Assembly: GCA_030068145.1 (NCBI GenBank) | Contig: JAPJBO010000396.1 | Location: 62,001 to 126,000 of the forward strand | Reading direction: 5' to 3' | Origin: Diplonema papillatum | Lineage: Eukaryota; Euglenozoa; Diplonemea; Diplonemida; Diplonemidae | DNA length: 64,000 bases | Position numbers and translations under genes: made by a program | Notes under the pieces: model-generated | Databases searched by the model: none | What the model saw: only the letters and a program-made list of their open reading frames with translations | What the model was told of the DNA's origin: nothing | Shown here: positions 19,193-28,429 of the stretch, piece after piece | How positions within the stretch are numbered: the stretch's first letter is position 1 | Layout of the letters: every line of letters begins with the position of its first letter

Positions 19193-19459
19193 TGGTCAAG
19201 TACGAAAAAAACACAAAGACCGCAGGAGCGCACAGCAACTCCCCTCCCGTAAAACGGATCAGGCGCTTCCTTTGTTTGTGCGCACTTCCTTCAAACCTGT
19301 TTTGTTCATCTAACGGGAGTGAGGATAGTACGCTGCCATCGATCTGTTTTTGTTCTTGACAAATTGCATTTGTTAGACACAAAAACTGTTCTGTTCGGGC
19401 GGCTTTATTTTGCGGACTCATGTTCTTTATGCGGCATCGTGGCACAAGTAGTGCAGTCT
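19193..19459. other. No recognisable gene
   Basis: About 270 bp spacer with short frames only. Confidence 0.5.
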
Positions 19460-19573
19460 AGTGGTCTAGCTTGGTTTGCCGTCTACCTTTCTTGTTAGCA
19501 AGCACACGAGTGCGAGGTTTGAGGGCAGCAACGCGGCCGGTCCAGAATAAGCACGAGGTAAGGAGTTCTGAAG
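19460..19573. repeat. 112-bp dispersed element, copy 1
   Basis: GTGGTCTAGCTTGGTTTGCC to GAATAAGCACGAGGTAAGGAG. The other copy (33722-33833) is inserted in the GH5-LamG gene. Here it is joined directly to the MFGSR upstream block (CTGTCCTCTCGTACAGGAC). Confidence 0.7.
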
Positions 19574-19774
19574 TGCCTGTCCTCTCGTACAGGACAACAG
19601 CCCTGCTCCCCGCTCTTTTACACCCTGACGATGGTGTGTGTTTAAAAACGAATGTGCATACGCACGCAAGAACCCCCATGTGTGTGTGAGTGTGTTTCCG
19701 ACGGTTCCGTCTACAGATTGGCGAATTTCGGCCTCTTGGTCTGTTTGCAAGGTCCAGCTTTTCTTCTGGCAAAC

Positions 19775-19927
19775 TCAGGATGGGTTTGCTGCATGCATTC
19801 CGGTTTGCAGGGTCTCTTGGTGACCTGGACTTTTTGAACTTCTGGTTTTGAGTGCCTGCAGTTCCGGCGTTCTTTCAAGAGTGGGTACCCGGCGGGCGAA
19901 GCTCTGCGAGGCTCGGGTGCCGAACAT
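19775..19927 (-). pseudogene. MFGSR-family fragment (MFGTRASQSFARR)
   Basis: The ATG at 19927 gives MFGTRASQSFARRVP, after which the sequence departs from the family and stops at 19775. An R5 copy follows on its 5' side. Confidence 0.5.
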
Positions 19928-19964
19928 ATCTCTGCCTGCCGAGTGTCTGCTTGCTTTCTTGTGT

Positions 19965-20110
19965 TTCCGACGACCCCGTAAAGATTGGTGGCTTTCGACC
20001 TTTTGTTTGTTTTGTGGGGTTCGGCTGCATGTGGTCGGCGGGCTACGGGGGCTAGGATAGGAAGCTTCATTGTATCGGGCCAGACTTTCACTCGTGCTTG
20101 AGCCAGGATG
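19965..20110. repeat. R5 copy
   Basis: GTGTTTCCGACGACCCCGTA to TATCGGGCCAGACTTTCACTC, about 145 bp, matching 12575-12720. Confidence 0.65.
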
Positions 20111-20412
20111 TGCCTTTACGCGGGCTCTTGGTAGCAGACTCACTCGCCGGACCCCCCTTCTTTAAGTCCTGTTTGCCATGCAATGCGCGAGGTGTGGAAC
20201 AGAAGAATCCAACTCGATTCTGCGTGTCGTACAATGCGCGAGACTAACGCTGCGGTTCTGTGGATGAAACACGCCGATCGAGTGAGAGCACACGTAGCAA
20301 CCCACCAAGACACCAAGACGCGTAAGCTGCCACGAGGAGAGAGAACGGAATGGCGGCCAGTCGAAGGCAGACGAGCGTTGTGACGCAAAGCATCGGTCGA
20401 GAAAGAGGGGAG
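20111..20412. other. No recognisable gene
   Basis: A short internal near-repeat (CAATGCGCGAG at 20180 and 20231). No supported coding region. Confidence 0.5.
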
Positions 20413-20623
20413 GTTTGCAAGAACGTGCTTGGAATGGGTATGTGCTCAACACTGCACGGGTCCCGTCTGCGCCGTGTTTCGGTCCTTTAAGTCACAGACA
20501 CATAAGGCGGACCATCATCAGCGCGGAACCTGAGTGTCTGCAGACAAGACAGCGGTGTGAGTCTGGTTTGTCAGGCGGCTGTTCGTAGCTCGTCACAGCC
20601 AGGACCACCCGTGCTACTAGAGC
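20413..20623. repeat. R8 copy
   Basis: TTTGCAAGAACGTGCTTGGAA to GTGCTACTAGAGCACA, near identical to 13884-14092. Confidence 0.75.
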
Positions 20624-20639
20624 ACAGGCGAATCCGTCA

Positions 20640-21153
20640 CGCCCTAGAGAGAAAGAGGGGAGGGAGGTGCTTTGCTACTACTACTGAAAGTTGGGTGCGC
20701 CAGACCCCATCTGGAATGTTTCGACGGGAACTAAAAAAGTGTGCTTGGCGCTGGCAGCCGCTGATACACCTGAGGTACAGCTGACTATGCAAAACAAAGG
20801 TATCTCGGTGTATATCGATGCTGGTAGAGGAGTATGGAGGTCTCCTACACAACTTTCCTTGGCGGATTGGGTGCATCAAGCCAATAGAAGGCAACGGATT
20901 TGATAATATGCCTCAGAAGATCTTTCCAGCCTCCAAGCAGAACTATTACTTACTAGGTTCCATCAAACAAGATCGAAATGGGTTGGACTGGCCTACGGGT
21001 ACTTTTGCAGTAGGCGGGTACCATCTGAAACCCCACCTGCAAATTGACAAGCAACTGGCCCCAGGCAACAGCCTGCGCTCCGCTTGGCAGCGACACCTGG
21101 GGGTGTTGTGCGGCATTAACTGGATAACTTCCCCCCCCCCCCCTTCCCTTTGA
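20640..21153 (+). other. Unassigned stretch with overlapping plus-strand frames
   Basis: Plus frames 20557-20784, 20691-20903 and 20818-21153 overlap in sequence and read protein-like (for example VQLTMQNKGISVYIDAGRG, then FDNMPQKIFPASKQNYYLLG). One frame-shifted gene is possible, but no family is recognised and no frame dominates. A C-run at 21130-21142 ends it. Confidence 0.25.
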
Positions 21154-21351
21154 ATTTTCCTCATTTCGGGACGGACAGAGCTGGATACCAACAGTGATTG
21201 GACTACGCCAGAAAAGCGCAGGAAGTGGTATGGAACGTGGGGTGTGGGATAACAGAAAAAAACACGGGAGCTAGCGGTATGAAACGGGGTCAACGAAGGG
21301 GAAGGGTAGACAGAGGAGGTGGGTGCCAGAAAAAAATGGTTCAGTAAAGGG
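21154..21351. other. No recognisable gene
   Basis: Short spacer without coding signal. Confidence 0.5.
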
Positions 21352-21630
21352 CCGGGTCGAATAATGTAACGCCTGAGGTATCATTCAATTGGTCGAACTC
21401 TGTTGTGCCGGTTGATCTGTCTGCCACTTGTATTTAGGAATTCTGATCAACCACCAAAACACGCTGCCTACGTCTTTCTAGTCTGCACAATACATTGAAG
21501 GGCAACCCGCAAGATTGTCAGTACTAACAAGATTCCGACGAGGCACGGTGTGCCGAACAGCAGGGTCAAATATGGGTTTATTTTTGACAACCAGACGTGT
21601 GTCGAATAATTGTCAGTATTCGACCGCACC
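21352..21630. mobile_element. Diverged relative of the GGTCGAATAAT foldback element
   Basis: Left CGGGTCGAATAATGTAACGC, right GACAACCAGACGTGTGTCGAATAATTGTCAGTATTCGACC. The right part matches 4065-4105 closely. The interior carries a block (21410-21520, TCAACCACCAAAACACGCTG) also found alone at 40330-40405, so it is either nested or a longer relative. Confidence 0.55.
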
Positions 21631-22308
21631 CCCTCTACAGCAGTACTACTGAAAAAACGAAGAGATTGAAAGGAAGGAGGAGGAGGGGGGAAGATAAGAG
21701 CTCGCCACGCGCCTACCGGTGGTTTGAACTTTCTTCAAAATTCAAGTTTTTGGCGCAGGCCACCCCCTCTGTGTGTGGAGTCCCGGCCAGGGGGAGGGCA
21801 CTTACTTATGTCGAAAAGGCCAACTCCCCGACGTGGGTGGAGACACGTGAGGACCACCAATGTTTGCTGCTATGCGTAGATGTGCCAAACGAAAGCCCTT
21901 TGCAGAGGAGCCTCCGGCGTTCCCTGTTGTCATAAAACTCGTGTTGCCTTTTTTTTACTTTGTGACGCCCTTCGCCCGTCGGGGCGGTTTTGACCTTTTC
22001 GACGACCCGTAACAATCCCCCCCGCCCGTTAGGGTTGATCCGGCCACACAGCGCAAGCGAAAACGACAAAGCGGCAGGCAGCAGCGGCGAGCTTCTCATG
22101 TTAGTCTCCAGGCTCCATCTTTTTTTTTTTTCCTGTTGACAACTTGTGACAGCTTTTTTTTTTTTTTCGAGACTGGAGGTCCTATGAACATGCAATGTGA
22201 ATAGCCTCTATTCGAGCCAACCCCACTTTTAAAAATGTACTGTTTTTGAACTAGATAATAGCGCGGAGCTGGCTTTTTCCGTTTTTCGGATTTCATGCCT
22301 GTATGGTC
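21631..22308. other. No recognisable gene
   Basis: About 680 bp with T and A runs. Bases 22165-22222 repeat the 3195-3250 element (TTTTTCGAGACTGGAGGTC...). Confidence 0.5.
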
Positions 22309-22370
22309 CACTTCAACAGTGCGACGGTCTCCGGACCCACAGGTCCGCGGTTCGATCCCCGCGCGAAGTG
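22309..22370 (+). ncRNA. tRNA-like three-stem structure, 62 nt
   Basis: A closing stem CACTTC/GAAGTG (22309-22314 with 22365-22370) encloses a hairpin GGACC-CACA-GGTCC (22333-22346) and a T-arm-like hairpin CGCGG-TTCGATCC-CCGCG (22346-22363). It contains a box-B-like GGTTCGATCC and is followed by a T7 run typical of Pol III termination. It is too short and lacks a proper D-arm and 7-nt anticodon loop, so it is not a standard tRNA. It could be a tRNA relic or a SINE head. Confidence 0.3.
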
Positions 22371-22433
22371 TTTTTTTCGGTTTGAAGTTTTTGAGAATTT
22401 TTCGAGACTGGAGGTCCTATGAACATGCAATGT

Positions 22434-23370
22434 TCACCAGAACTTTGCTTCACCCGAGCTTCGCCCGAACTTTGCTTCGCCCGAACTTTGCTTCACCCGA
22501 ACTTAGCTCCACCCGAACTTAGCTTCACCAGAACTTTGCTTCACCCGAACTTTGCTTCCCCCAGAACTTAGCTTCGCCCGGACTTCGTTTCGCCCGAACT
22601 TAGCTTGACCCGAACTTTGCTTCGCCCGAACTTTGCTTCACCAGAACTTAGCTTCGCCCGAACTTTGTTTCGCCCGAACTTTGCTTCCACCAGAACTTTG
22701 TTTCGCCCGAACTTTGCTTCACCAGAACTTTGCTTCATCCGAACTTTGCTTCCCCCAGAACTTAGCTTCGCCCGGACTTTGTTTCGCCCGAACTTAGCTT
22801 GACCCGAACTTTGCTTCGCCCGAACTTTGCTTCACCAGAACTTAGCTTCGCCCGAACTTTGCTTCGCCCGAACTTTGCTTCCCCCAGAACTTTGTTTCGC
22901 CCGAACTTTGCTTCACCAGAACTCTGCTTCATCCGAACTTAGCTTCGCCCAGAACTTTGCTTCGCCCGAACTTTGTTTCGCCCGAACTTTGTTTCGCCCG
23001 AACTTAGCTTTGCTTCACCCGAACTTAGCTTCGCCCGAACTTTGCTTCACCAGAACTTAGCTTCGCCCGAACTTTGCTTCACCCGAACTTAGCTTCGCCG
23101 AACTTTGTTTCGCCCGATCTTAGCTTCACCAGAACGTCCGAACTTTGCTTCACCCAGAACTTAGCTTCGCCCGAACTTTGCTTCGCCCGAACTTTGCTTC
23201 ACCTTCGCCCGAACTTTGCTTCACCAGAACTTAGCATTTCCCGAACTTAGCTTCGCCCGAACTTGCTTCGCCCGAACTTTGTTTCGCCCGAACTTAGCTT
23301 CACCCGAACTTTGCTTCACCAGAACTTAGCATTTCCCGAACTTAGCTTCGCCCGAACTTTGCTGTTCCCC
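22434..23370. repeat. 16-bp minisatellite, about 0.94 kb
   Basis: More than fifty irregular units of the consensus TTCGCCCGAACTTTGC, with variants (CACCAGAACTTAGC, CCCCCAGAACTTTG). The plus frames read as repeating ARTLLRPNFASPEL only because 3 x 16 bp is a whole number of codons. Small seeds of the same unit lie at 3100-3150 and 9900-9985. No gene. Confidence 0.9.
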
Positions 23371-23436
23371 GAACTTTAACTGCTGCCTCCAGTCTCGCCA
23401 CGCGCCGGCCTTAGCCGAGCGCACGTACTTTTTTTC

Positions 23437-23522
23437 CCGACGACAACTAGTGTCAGACTAGCCTACCCGAAGGCAGTTGATTTCTTTAGGCGAGGTTTCT
23501 CTACCGGCGGAAGTTGTTTGGG
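23437..23522. repeat. R12 short dispersed repeat
   Basis: CGACGACAACTAGTGTCAGAC to GGCGGAAGTTGTTTGG. A near-identical copy is at 43757-43838. Confidence 0.7.
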
Positions 23523-23543
23523 TTAGCGTTTTTTTTTTTTTCT

Positions 23544-23762
23544 TGCATAAGCACCTGCTTTGTAGGAAATTCTTGAGGAGACTGCCAGTTGCTATAGATC
23601 AAAGGAGGTAAATGTGCTGTAGCCCACACGAAACACAGGTAAATCTGGGTTTAGTGGCGGGCGTAAGCGTTCCACAAAAAAGACCCACTTTGTAGTTGTA
23701 TTGTTTTCTCCCCCTCTAGCCTCCTTCGAAATGAGCACAAGGCAGTCTCTCGAGTATTTTTT
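23544..23762 (+). repeat. R1 solo copy
   Basis: GCATAAGCACCTGCTTTGTAG to CTCGAGTATTTTT. The sequence just beyond (TTCCTACAAAGCAAGCGCTC) resembles the end of an opposite R1-like unit. Confidence 0.85.
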
Positions 23763-24193
23763 CCTACAAAGCAAGCGCTCAGTTGCAGTTAAAAGAAGAT
23801 ACCCGGCAGGTGCCCGCCTGCAGCTTTTTGAGGGACGGGGAGGCGTCCAGAAACAATGCAACTGCAAAAGCAAAGGGCCGCCCACGTGATAAAGCCGGTA
23901 AGCATTGGGAACTTTTAAGTACACGGACCACACGGATCTGCATGCACTCACGCCGTTAAGCAGCGGCTGCCGGCTTGTCCCGTGAGACCTTTTGTAAATT
24001 TGTTGCATTAGCGTGATTGTCAGGTCATCGACTACCCTGAGCAACGCACTAGCCAGTGACACCTTTTATATGTAGGTGGTTATCATGAATAGACTACAAT
24101 GTTTTGCGCGGATAGTGCACGTCGTCCCGGGAACTCGGAACTGGCGGCCACCTAGAGGGTACTTCCAGCGAAGCGGGTGCTTGTCAAAAGGGG

Positions 24194-24226
<33 letters not shown>

Positions 24227-24402
24227 GGGGAAAAACGTCGCACGAAGGCCGAGCCGTGCTCCCGAGTCCCAGAGCCAGTGCGCGCACACTGCGCACCCTT
24301 CGCCGCGCTGAGATGACGGGCGCGTGGATATAGATGGGGAGTGCAGCATGAGGAACGCCCCCCGCGCGTTATCCAGTGGATGGATGGGATGCTCTTTGGG
24401 GC
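23763..24402. other. No recognisable gene; A38-like tract
   Basis: A long A-run occupies about 24195-24225. Otherwise spacer. GCCGCCCACGTGATAAAGCC at 23878 echoes the junction of the 1.7-2.6 kb array. Confidence 0.5.
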
Positions 24403-24628
24403 AAAAATACTCGAGGGACTGCCTTGTGCTCATTTCGAAGGAGGCTAGAGGGGGAGAAAACAATACAGCTACAAAGTGGGTCTTTTTTGTTGAACGCTTA
24501 CGCCCGCCACTAAACCCAGATTTACCTGTGTTTCGTGTGGGCTACAGCACACTTACCTCCTTTGATCTATCGCAACTGGCAGTCTCCTCAAGCATTTCCT
24601 ACAAAGCAGGTGCTTATACAAAAAAAAA
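24403..24628 (-). repeat. R1 solo copy, full length
   Basis: AAAAATACTCGAGGGACTGC to GGTGCTTATACAAAAAAAAA, complete. Confidence 0.9.
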
Positions 24629-24662
24629 GTGACGTGGCGGCTCTTATTATTTACGCATGTTG

Positions 24663-24775
24663 TTTGTGCGTATGTGCTCTCACCTGTATGGTAATTCCCA
24701 CAGTACGCTGCCAACCCTCACTTTTTGACAATGACAACCGCGGCTGTTACCTTAAAAAAGTGTCGCGAATTATTT
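24663..24775. repeat. R10 dispersed repeat
   Basis: TTTGTGCGTATGTGCTCTCA to ACAACCGCGGCTGTTACC. A second copy is at 62846-62950. Confidence 0.7.
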
Positions 24776-25734
24776 CGGATGCTTGTCCGAAAACGTATCC
24801 GTTCTGCCCAGGTGAACGGTGCTGCGCGGAAGCGGTGGCGACTGGCGGGCGCGAGGGAGCGGCACCGCAATGGGAGCCGGGGGCACGGAAGATTGATTGA
24901 GGAACCGGCCTGTTCAAAGGAATCGCGTGTACCACCGATGAAACCTCGACAAAGCCTCTTCTTGATTGCGTGAAGTGTGGGCAGTGTGTGTGCGTTTGTG
25001 CCGTCGGTGTTTCAGCATGCCGCCTCACGGGTGGCATTTCGCTGTATTTCGCTCTGCCGCTTAATCAACGGTGGGGTTTGCCGCGGTAACACTGGAACGA
25101 CATGCCGTCCGGCGAAGTGCTAGGCTGAAGACTGCTGCCCCTTGAGTGAGCGCGTGTGTTAAAAGCGCAGTGTGTGGGTGATCCGTGCGCGGCATATAGC
25201 CCATTATTCCGCCCTTTTTACGTTGCCGCCGTGGCTCCTGCCCGCCCGCTCGTGATGATTACCCATCGTGCGAGCTTCGTCTGGCACGGGCGTTTTGCCT
25301 CATGGTTTACATGTAGCTGGCCACAGCATCTTTCCGAGAGCAGCCGTTTTCTCGTACACGATGCGCCGCATTGCGCGTGTGTGGGTTCTCAGTAATGGGG
25401 TATAGCCCAGTGTGCGTGTGTGTATGTGTGTACGTGTGTGTTTGTGCGTTATCGTATGTTATGGAAAAAAAAAATGGACAGGTGTGTATCGAACTCTGAT
25501 TCCTGCGCACCGCACGCGGAATACCGGGAGAGAGTTGGCCGAGTTGGGTGGGGCTGGGTTGTCTGTTGGGGCGAGCGCTGGCGATAAAAGAAATTCTCTT
25601 TCTTCGCCGGAACGTGCCTTGTATTCGTGTTTCCGACGATCCCGTGGGACGCACAGAGTTTTTTTTCTTCTTTTTTTGTGTACGAAAACGTACGCACAGA
25701 GCGTGACAAAAGGAAGTGACCCATCGCCGTCAAG
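24776..25734. other. No recognisable gene; TG microsatellite
   Basis: A (TG)n-like tract at 25412-25448 and an isolated TGTTTCCGACGATCCCGTGG motif at 25628. Only short overlapping frames. Confidence 0.5.
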
Positions 25735-25940
25735 GGATATACACTCGGGGGACTGCCTCAGCTTATTTCGACGGAGGAAACGATACAACTACGAAGCGGG
25801 TTTCTATTGTTGAACCCAGACCATTGTTTCGGCTTGAGATTGGAATATTGTTGCGATAGTGGGGAGTCATCGGCATGCCGATGAGATTTTGCATCTGGCA
25901 GTCTCCTCAAGTATTTCCATCTTGCTTATGCAATAAAAAA
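25735..25940 (-). repeat. R1-like diverged copy
   Basis: ATACACTCGGGGGACTGCC, TTATTTCGACGGAGG, AACGATACAACTACGAAGCGG and GGCAGTCTCCTCAAGTATTTCC keep the R1 order with many changes and gaps. Confidence 0.6.
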
Positions 25941-27066
25941 AAAATGATCCGGAGGACTATAGAGAGGAGTGGTGGGCTACCTTGGGATGCTCTCAGCTGA
26001 AGCGAAAGGGACGACGGAAATGCCTCCCGTGTGCATCAGGGGCTCGCATCGCCGCTTCACCTCAGGCAAGTTCCCCCTTTCTTCTGCATGCGTGAGCCAC
26101 TCCTTCCCCCCCGATTCCACCAGATTGAGAGGCCGAAACAGCCTTAGACCCGTCCTGCGCGGTGAGGTCCAGCCTCAGAAGCTGGAGTTCTGAGGCTAGG
26201 CTCCACCGTGTGGTCCCGATGGAGGGTCGTTTTGTAGACTGATTCGTGGCATTAAGAATGCCGGTGGTTTAAGTCTCCGGCTGGCAGTGCTGTCAGAGAA
26301 CAGGAGAGAGAAAAAGGCGGGAACAGAAAAGCATAGACGGCAATGGGTCATTCTAACTCGTGCAAGGCGTGGAGGGGAACTCGGAGGGGATGCTCCCGAA
26401 TGACAGCAAGTGTCGGATGAAACCTCGGGGAGGGGTCAATTCCTCAAGGCAAAGCAGTTTTGCTTGTCTACTGGTTTTCTTTTTTTTTTTTTCCTTTTTT
26501 TTTTTTCTTCTACTTTATCTGTGTGTGCGGGGACATTGAATGGGGGGCTGGAAATACTGGTCAAGCCCGCTGTTGAGGTGCCACGGATGAACAGAGAAAA
26601 AGCATCGGAATCTCAGGGGACCCATGGCTGGTCCTCCCGAGGGGCGCAGCAGCGCTGCGCCGCTCCAACACTTAATTTTCTTGTGAGATCGACGGCATTA
26701 TTATCTGCTTCTTTTTTTTTTGTGTTTCCGACGATCCCGAATGGACGTACTTTTTTGAACCAAACATGCAATGCTGGAGGAAATAAGAACGCGTCGCAGG
26801 CCCTGTACCAAGAAGCTTACGTCGAGGGCAAAAGCGTTCAACGAACAACAGATCCCTTCCCTCATCAGTTTCCGGTTTTACCCGTTGGTGGTGGTTCGCC
26901 TGTGACGCGTCTTACTTTTTGGATGCTTGTTGTTGGTACTGTGCTGTGCCTTTTTTCTTTTGCGCACTTTTACTTATGTGTTTATGCTTCTCACACCCAT
27001 CTCTCTCTCTCGTTTGTGGATGTTTGGATAGAGGTGGTTCAGCCGGGGGATGCCCTCGTGCTGACT
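25941..27066. other. No recognisable gene
   Basis: A 223-codon plus frame (26410-27081) runs through T-tracts and into R1 and has no domain; I do not support it. R5's opening motif recurs at 26720. Confidence 0.45.
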
Positions 27067-27292
27067 ATTTTTTTTGTATAAGCACCTGCTTTGTAGGAAA
27101 TGCTTGAGGAGACTGCCAGTTGCGATAGATCAAAGGAGGTAAATGTGCTGTAGCCCACACGAAACACAGGTAACCCTGGGTTTAGTGGCGGGCGTAAGCG
27201 TTCAACAAAAAAGACCCACTTTGTAGTTGTATTGTTTTCTCCCCCTCTAGCCTCCTTCGAAATGAGCACAAGGCAGTCCCTCGAGTATTTTT
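27067..27292 (+). repeat. R1 solo copy identical to the YR element's A2-B2
   Basis: TTTTTGTATAAGCACCTGC to CTCGAGTATTTTT. By eye it is base-for-base the same as 32753-32973, including the ACCCTGGGTTTAG variant that the older copies lack (they have AATCTGGG). It lies 1 kb from the element in the same orientation. Confidence 0.92.
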
Positions 27293-27347
27293 CTTGAGAG
27301 AGAGAGAGAGACGGGAAAAACGGTTTTTGTGGTGCTGAATCTTCAGC

Positions 27348-27368
27348 GGGGGGGGGGGGGGGGGGGGG
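27348..27368. repeat. G21 homopolymer
   Basis: Uninterrupted G-run; further runs of 14 or more occur at 14097, 27971, 48380 and (as C) 59177. Confidence 0.9.
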
Positions 27369-27597
27369 TGTTGCACGACTGCGCGACGAAGCCGCGATGC
27401 TGGGCGAGCCGTAGCTGGTTTTCCCGTGGTGCATTGCGAGCTGCACGTGACGTCTCGCGGGAGGAGTGGCTTGAGTCTTGCCAGTGCAGCGTAGCTCTGT
27501 TGCACTGATAAAGTGAAGGAGAACCACCCCCGGAGCGCGGAGACGAGTTTTTTATTTTCATTTTTCTTTTTGTTTGTGCGCACCAGTGTGTGCGCGA

Positions 27598-27845
27598 TCA
27601 GCCGGCTTGCCGGCTGATTAAATTCCGAGCCCTTTTTGTTTACCAGCAGACTCGCACAAAATCTGCCGTTTTCCAACAGTATAAGCCTTGGCTATGCCGC
27701 CCCTGGAGCGGAATCAGCTTGACGCACCGGCAACATGTTGTCGTAAACCCCTTCTGATCGGCAGACCTTCCAAAGGTCAGCCGGCTGATTATCAGCCGGT
27801 CAGTTTTTCAAGAACTTTTTTTTCCGGCTGAAAATCAGCCGCTTG
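27598..27845. repeat. Cluster of three CGGCTGA hairpins
   Basis: TCAGCCGGC-TT-GCCGGCTGA at 27598-27617, CCGGCTGAT-T-ATCAGCCGG at 27781-27799 and CGGCTGA-AA-TCAGCCG near 27826. All share the same arm sequence. They could be ends of a foldback element or binding sites. No gene lies between. Confidence 0.55.
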
Positions 27846-27989
27846 TTTCCTAACCACGAACACTGGTGCGCACGAGCGGAAATCACCTGTTTTGGTGAGT
27901 TTTTCGCGCCGTACGCCCTGCCAACTACCGGTTTCTTTTGTACAAATACTGCGTTGTTGACACAAGAAAATGGGGGGGGGGGGGGGGGT

Positions 27990-28205
27990 TGCTCGAAGGG
28001 AGGCTGCCTTGTGCTTATTTCGGCGGAGGCCAGAGGGGAGAAAAGTCATGCGACTGCAAAGTGAGGCCTTTTTGATTTGAACGATTACGCCCCAGATTTA
28101 CCCGGGTTTCGTGTGGGCTACAGCGCATTTACCTCCTTTGAGATTTTGCAACGGGCGGCCTCTTCGAGTACTTCCCCCGAAGCAGGTGCATATACAATAA
28201 AAGAA
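27990..28205 (-). repeat. R1-like diverged solo copy
   Basis: GCTCGAAGGGAGGCTGCCTTG to AAGCAGGTGCATATACAATAAA. Complete order, roughly 75-80% alike by eye. It sits about 85 bp from the left end of the YR element in opposite orientation. Confidence 0.7.
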
Positions 28206-28288
28206 GAAGCGTGTGCGGGGGGGCCCGAACTCGTTGCTGCTCGCGCATGTGAGTGTGCAACAACGTACGCTTTTTTTGTGTTTTTTTT

Positions 28289-28429
28289 TTTTTGTATAAG
28301 CACCTGCTTTGTAGGAAATGCTTGAGGAGACTGCCAGTTGCGATAGATCAAAGGAGGTAAATGTGCTGTAGCCCACACGAAACACAGGTAACCCTGGGTT
28401 TAGTGGCGGGCGTAAGCGTTCAACAAAAA
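28289..28429 (+). repeat. A1, left split terminal repeat
   Basis: TTTTTGTATAAGCACCTGC to CGTAAGCGTTCAACAAAAA. The gag ATG follows on directly, its A being the last base of the repeat, so the repeat probably acts as promoter and leader. Confidence 0.9.

Noticed and set aside
22295..23060. Plus-strand frames repeating ARTLLRPNFASPEL
   Set aside because: Produced by the 16-bp minisatellite; units vary in length and the frames break repeatedly.
22434..23370. CRISPR-like array
   Set aside because: Units of 14-17 bp are contiguous, with no unique spacers; eukaryotic context.
26410..27081. 223-codon plus-strand ORF
   Set aside because: Runs through T-homopolymers and ends in an R1 repeat; no domain.
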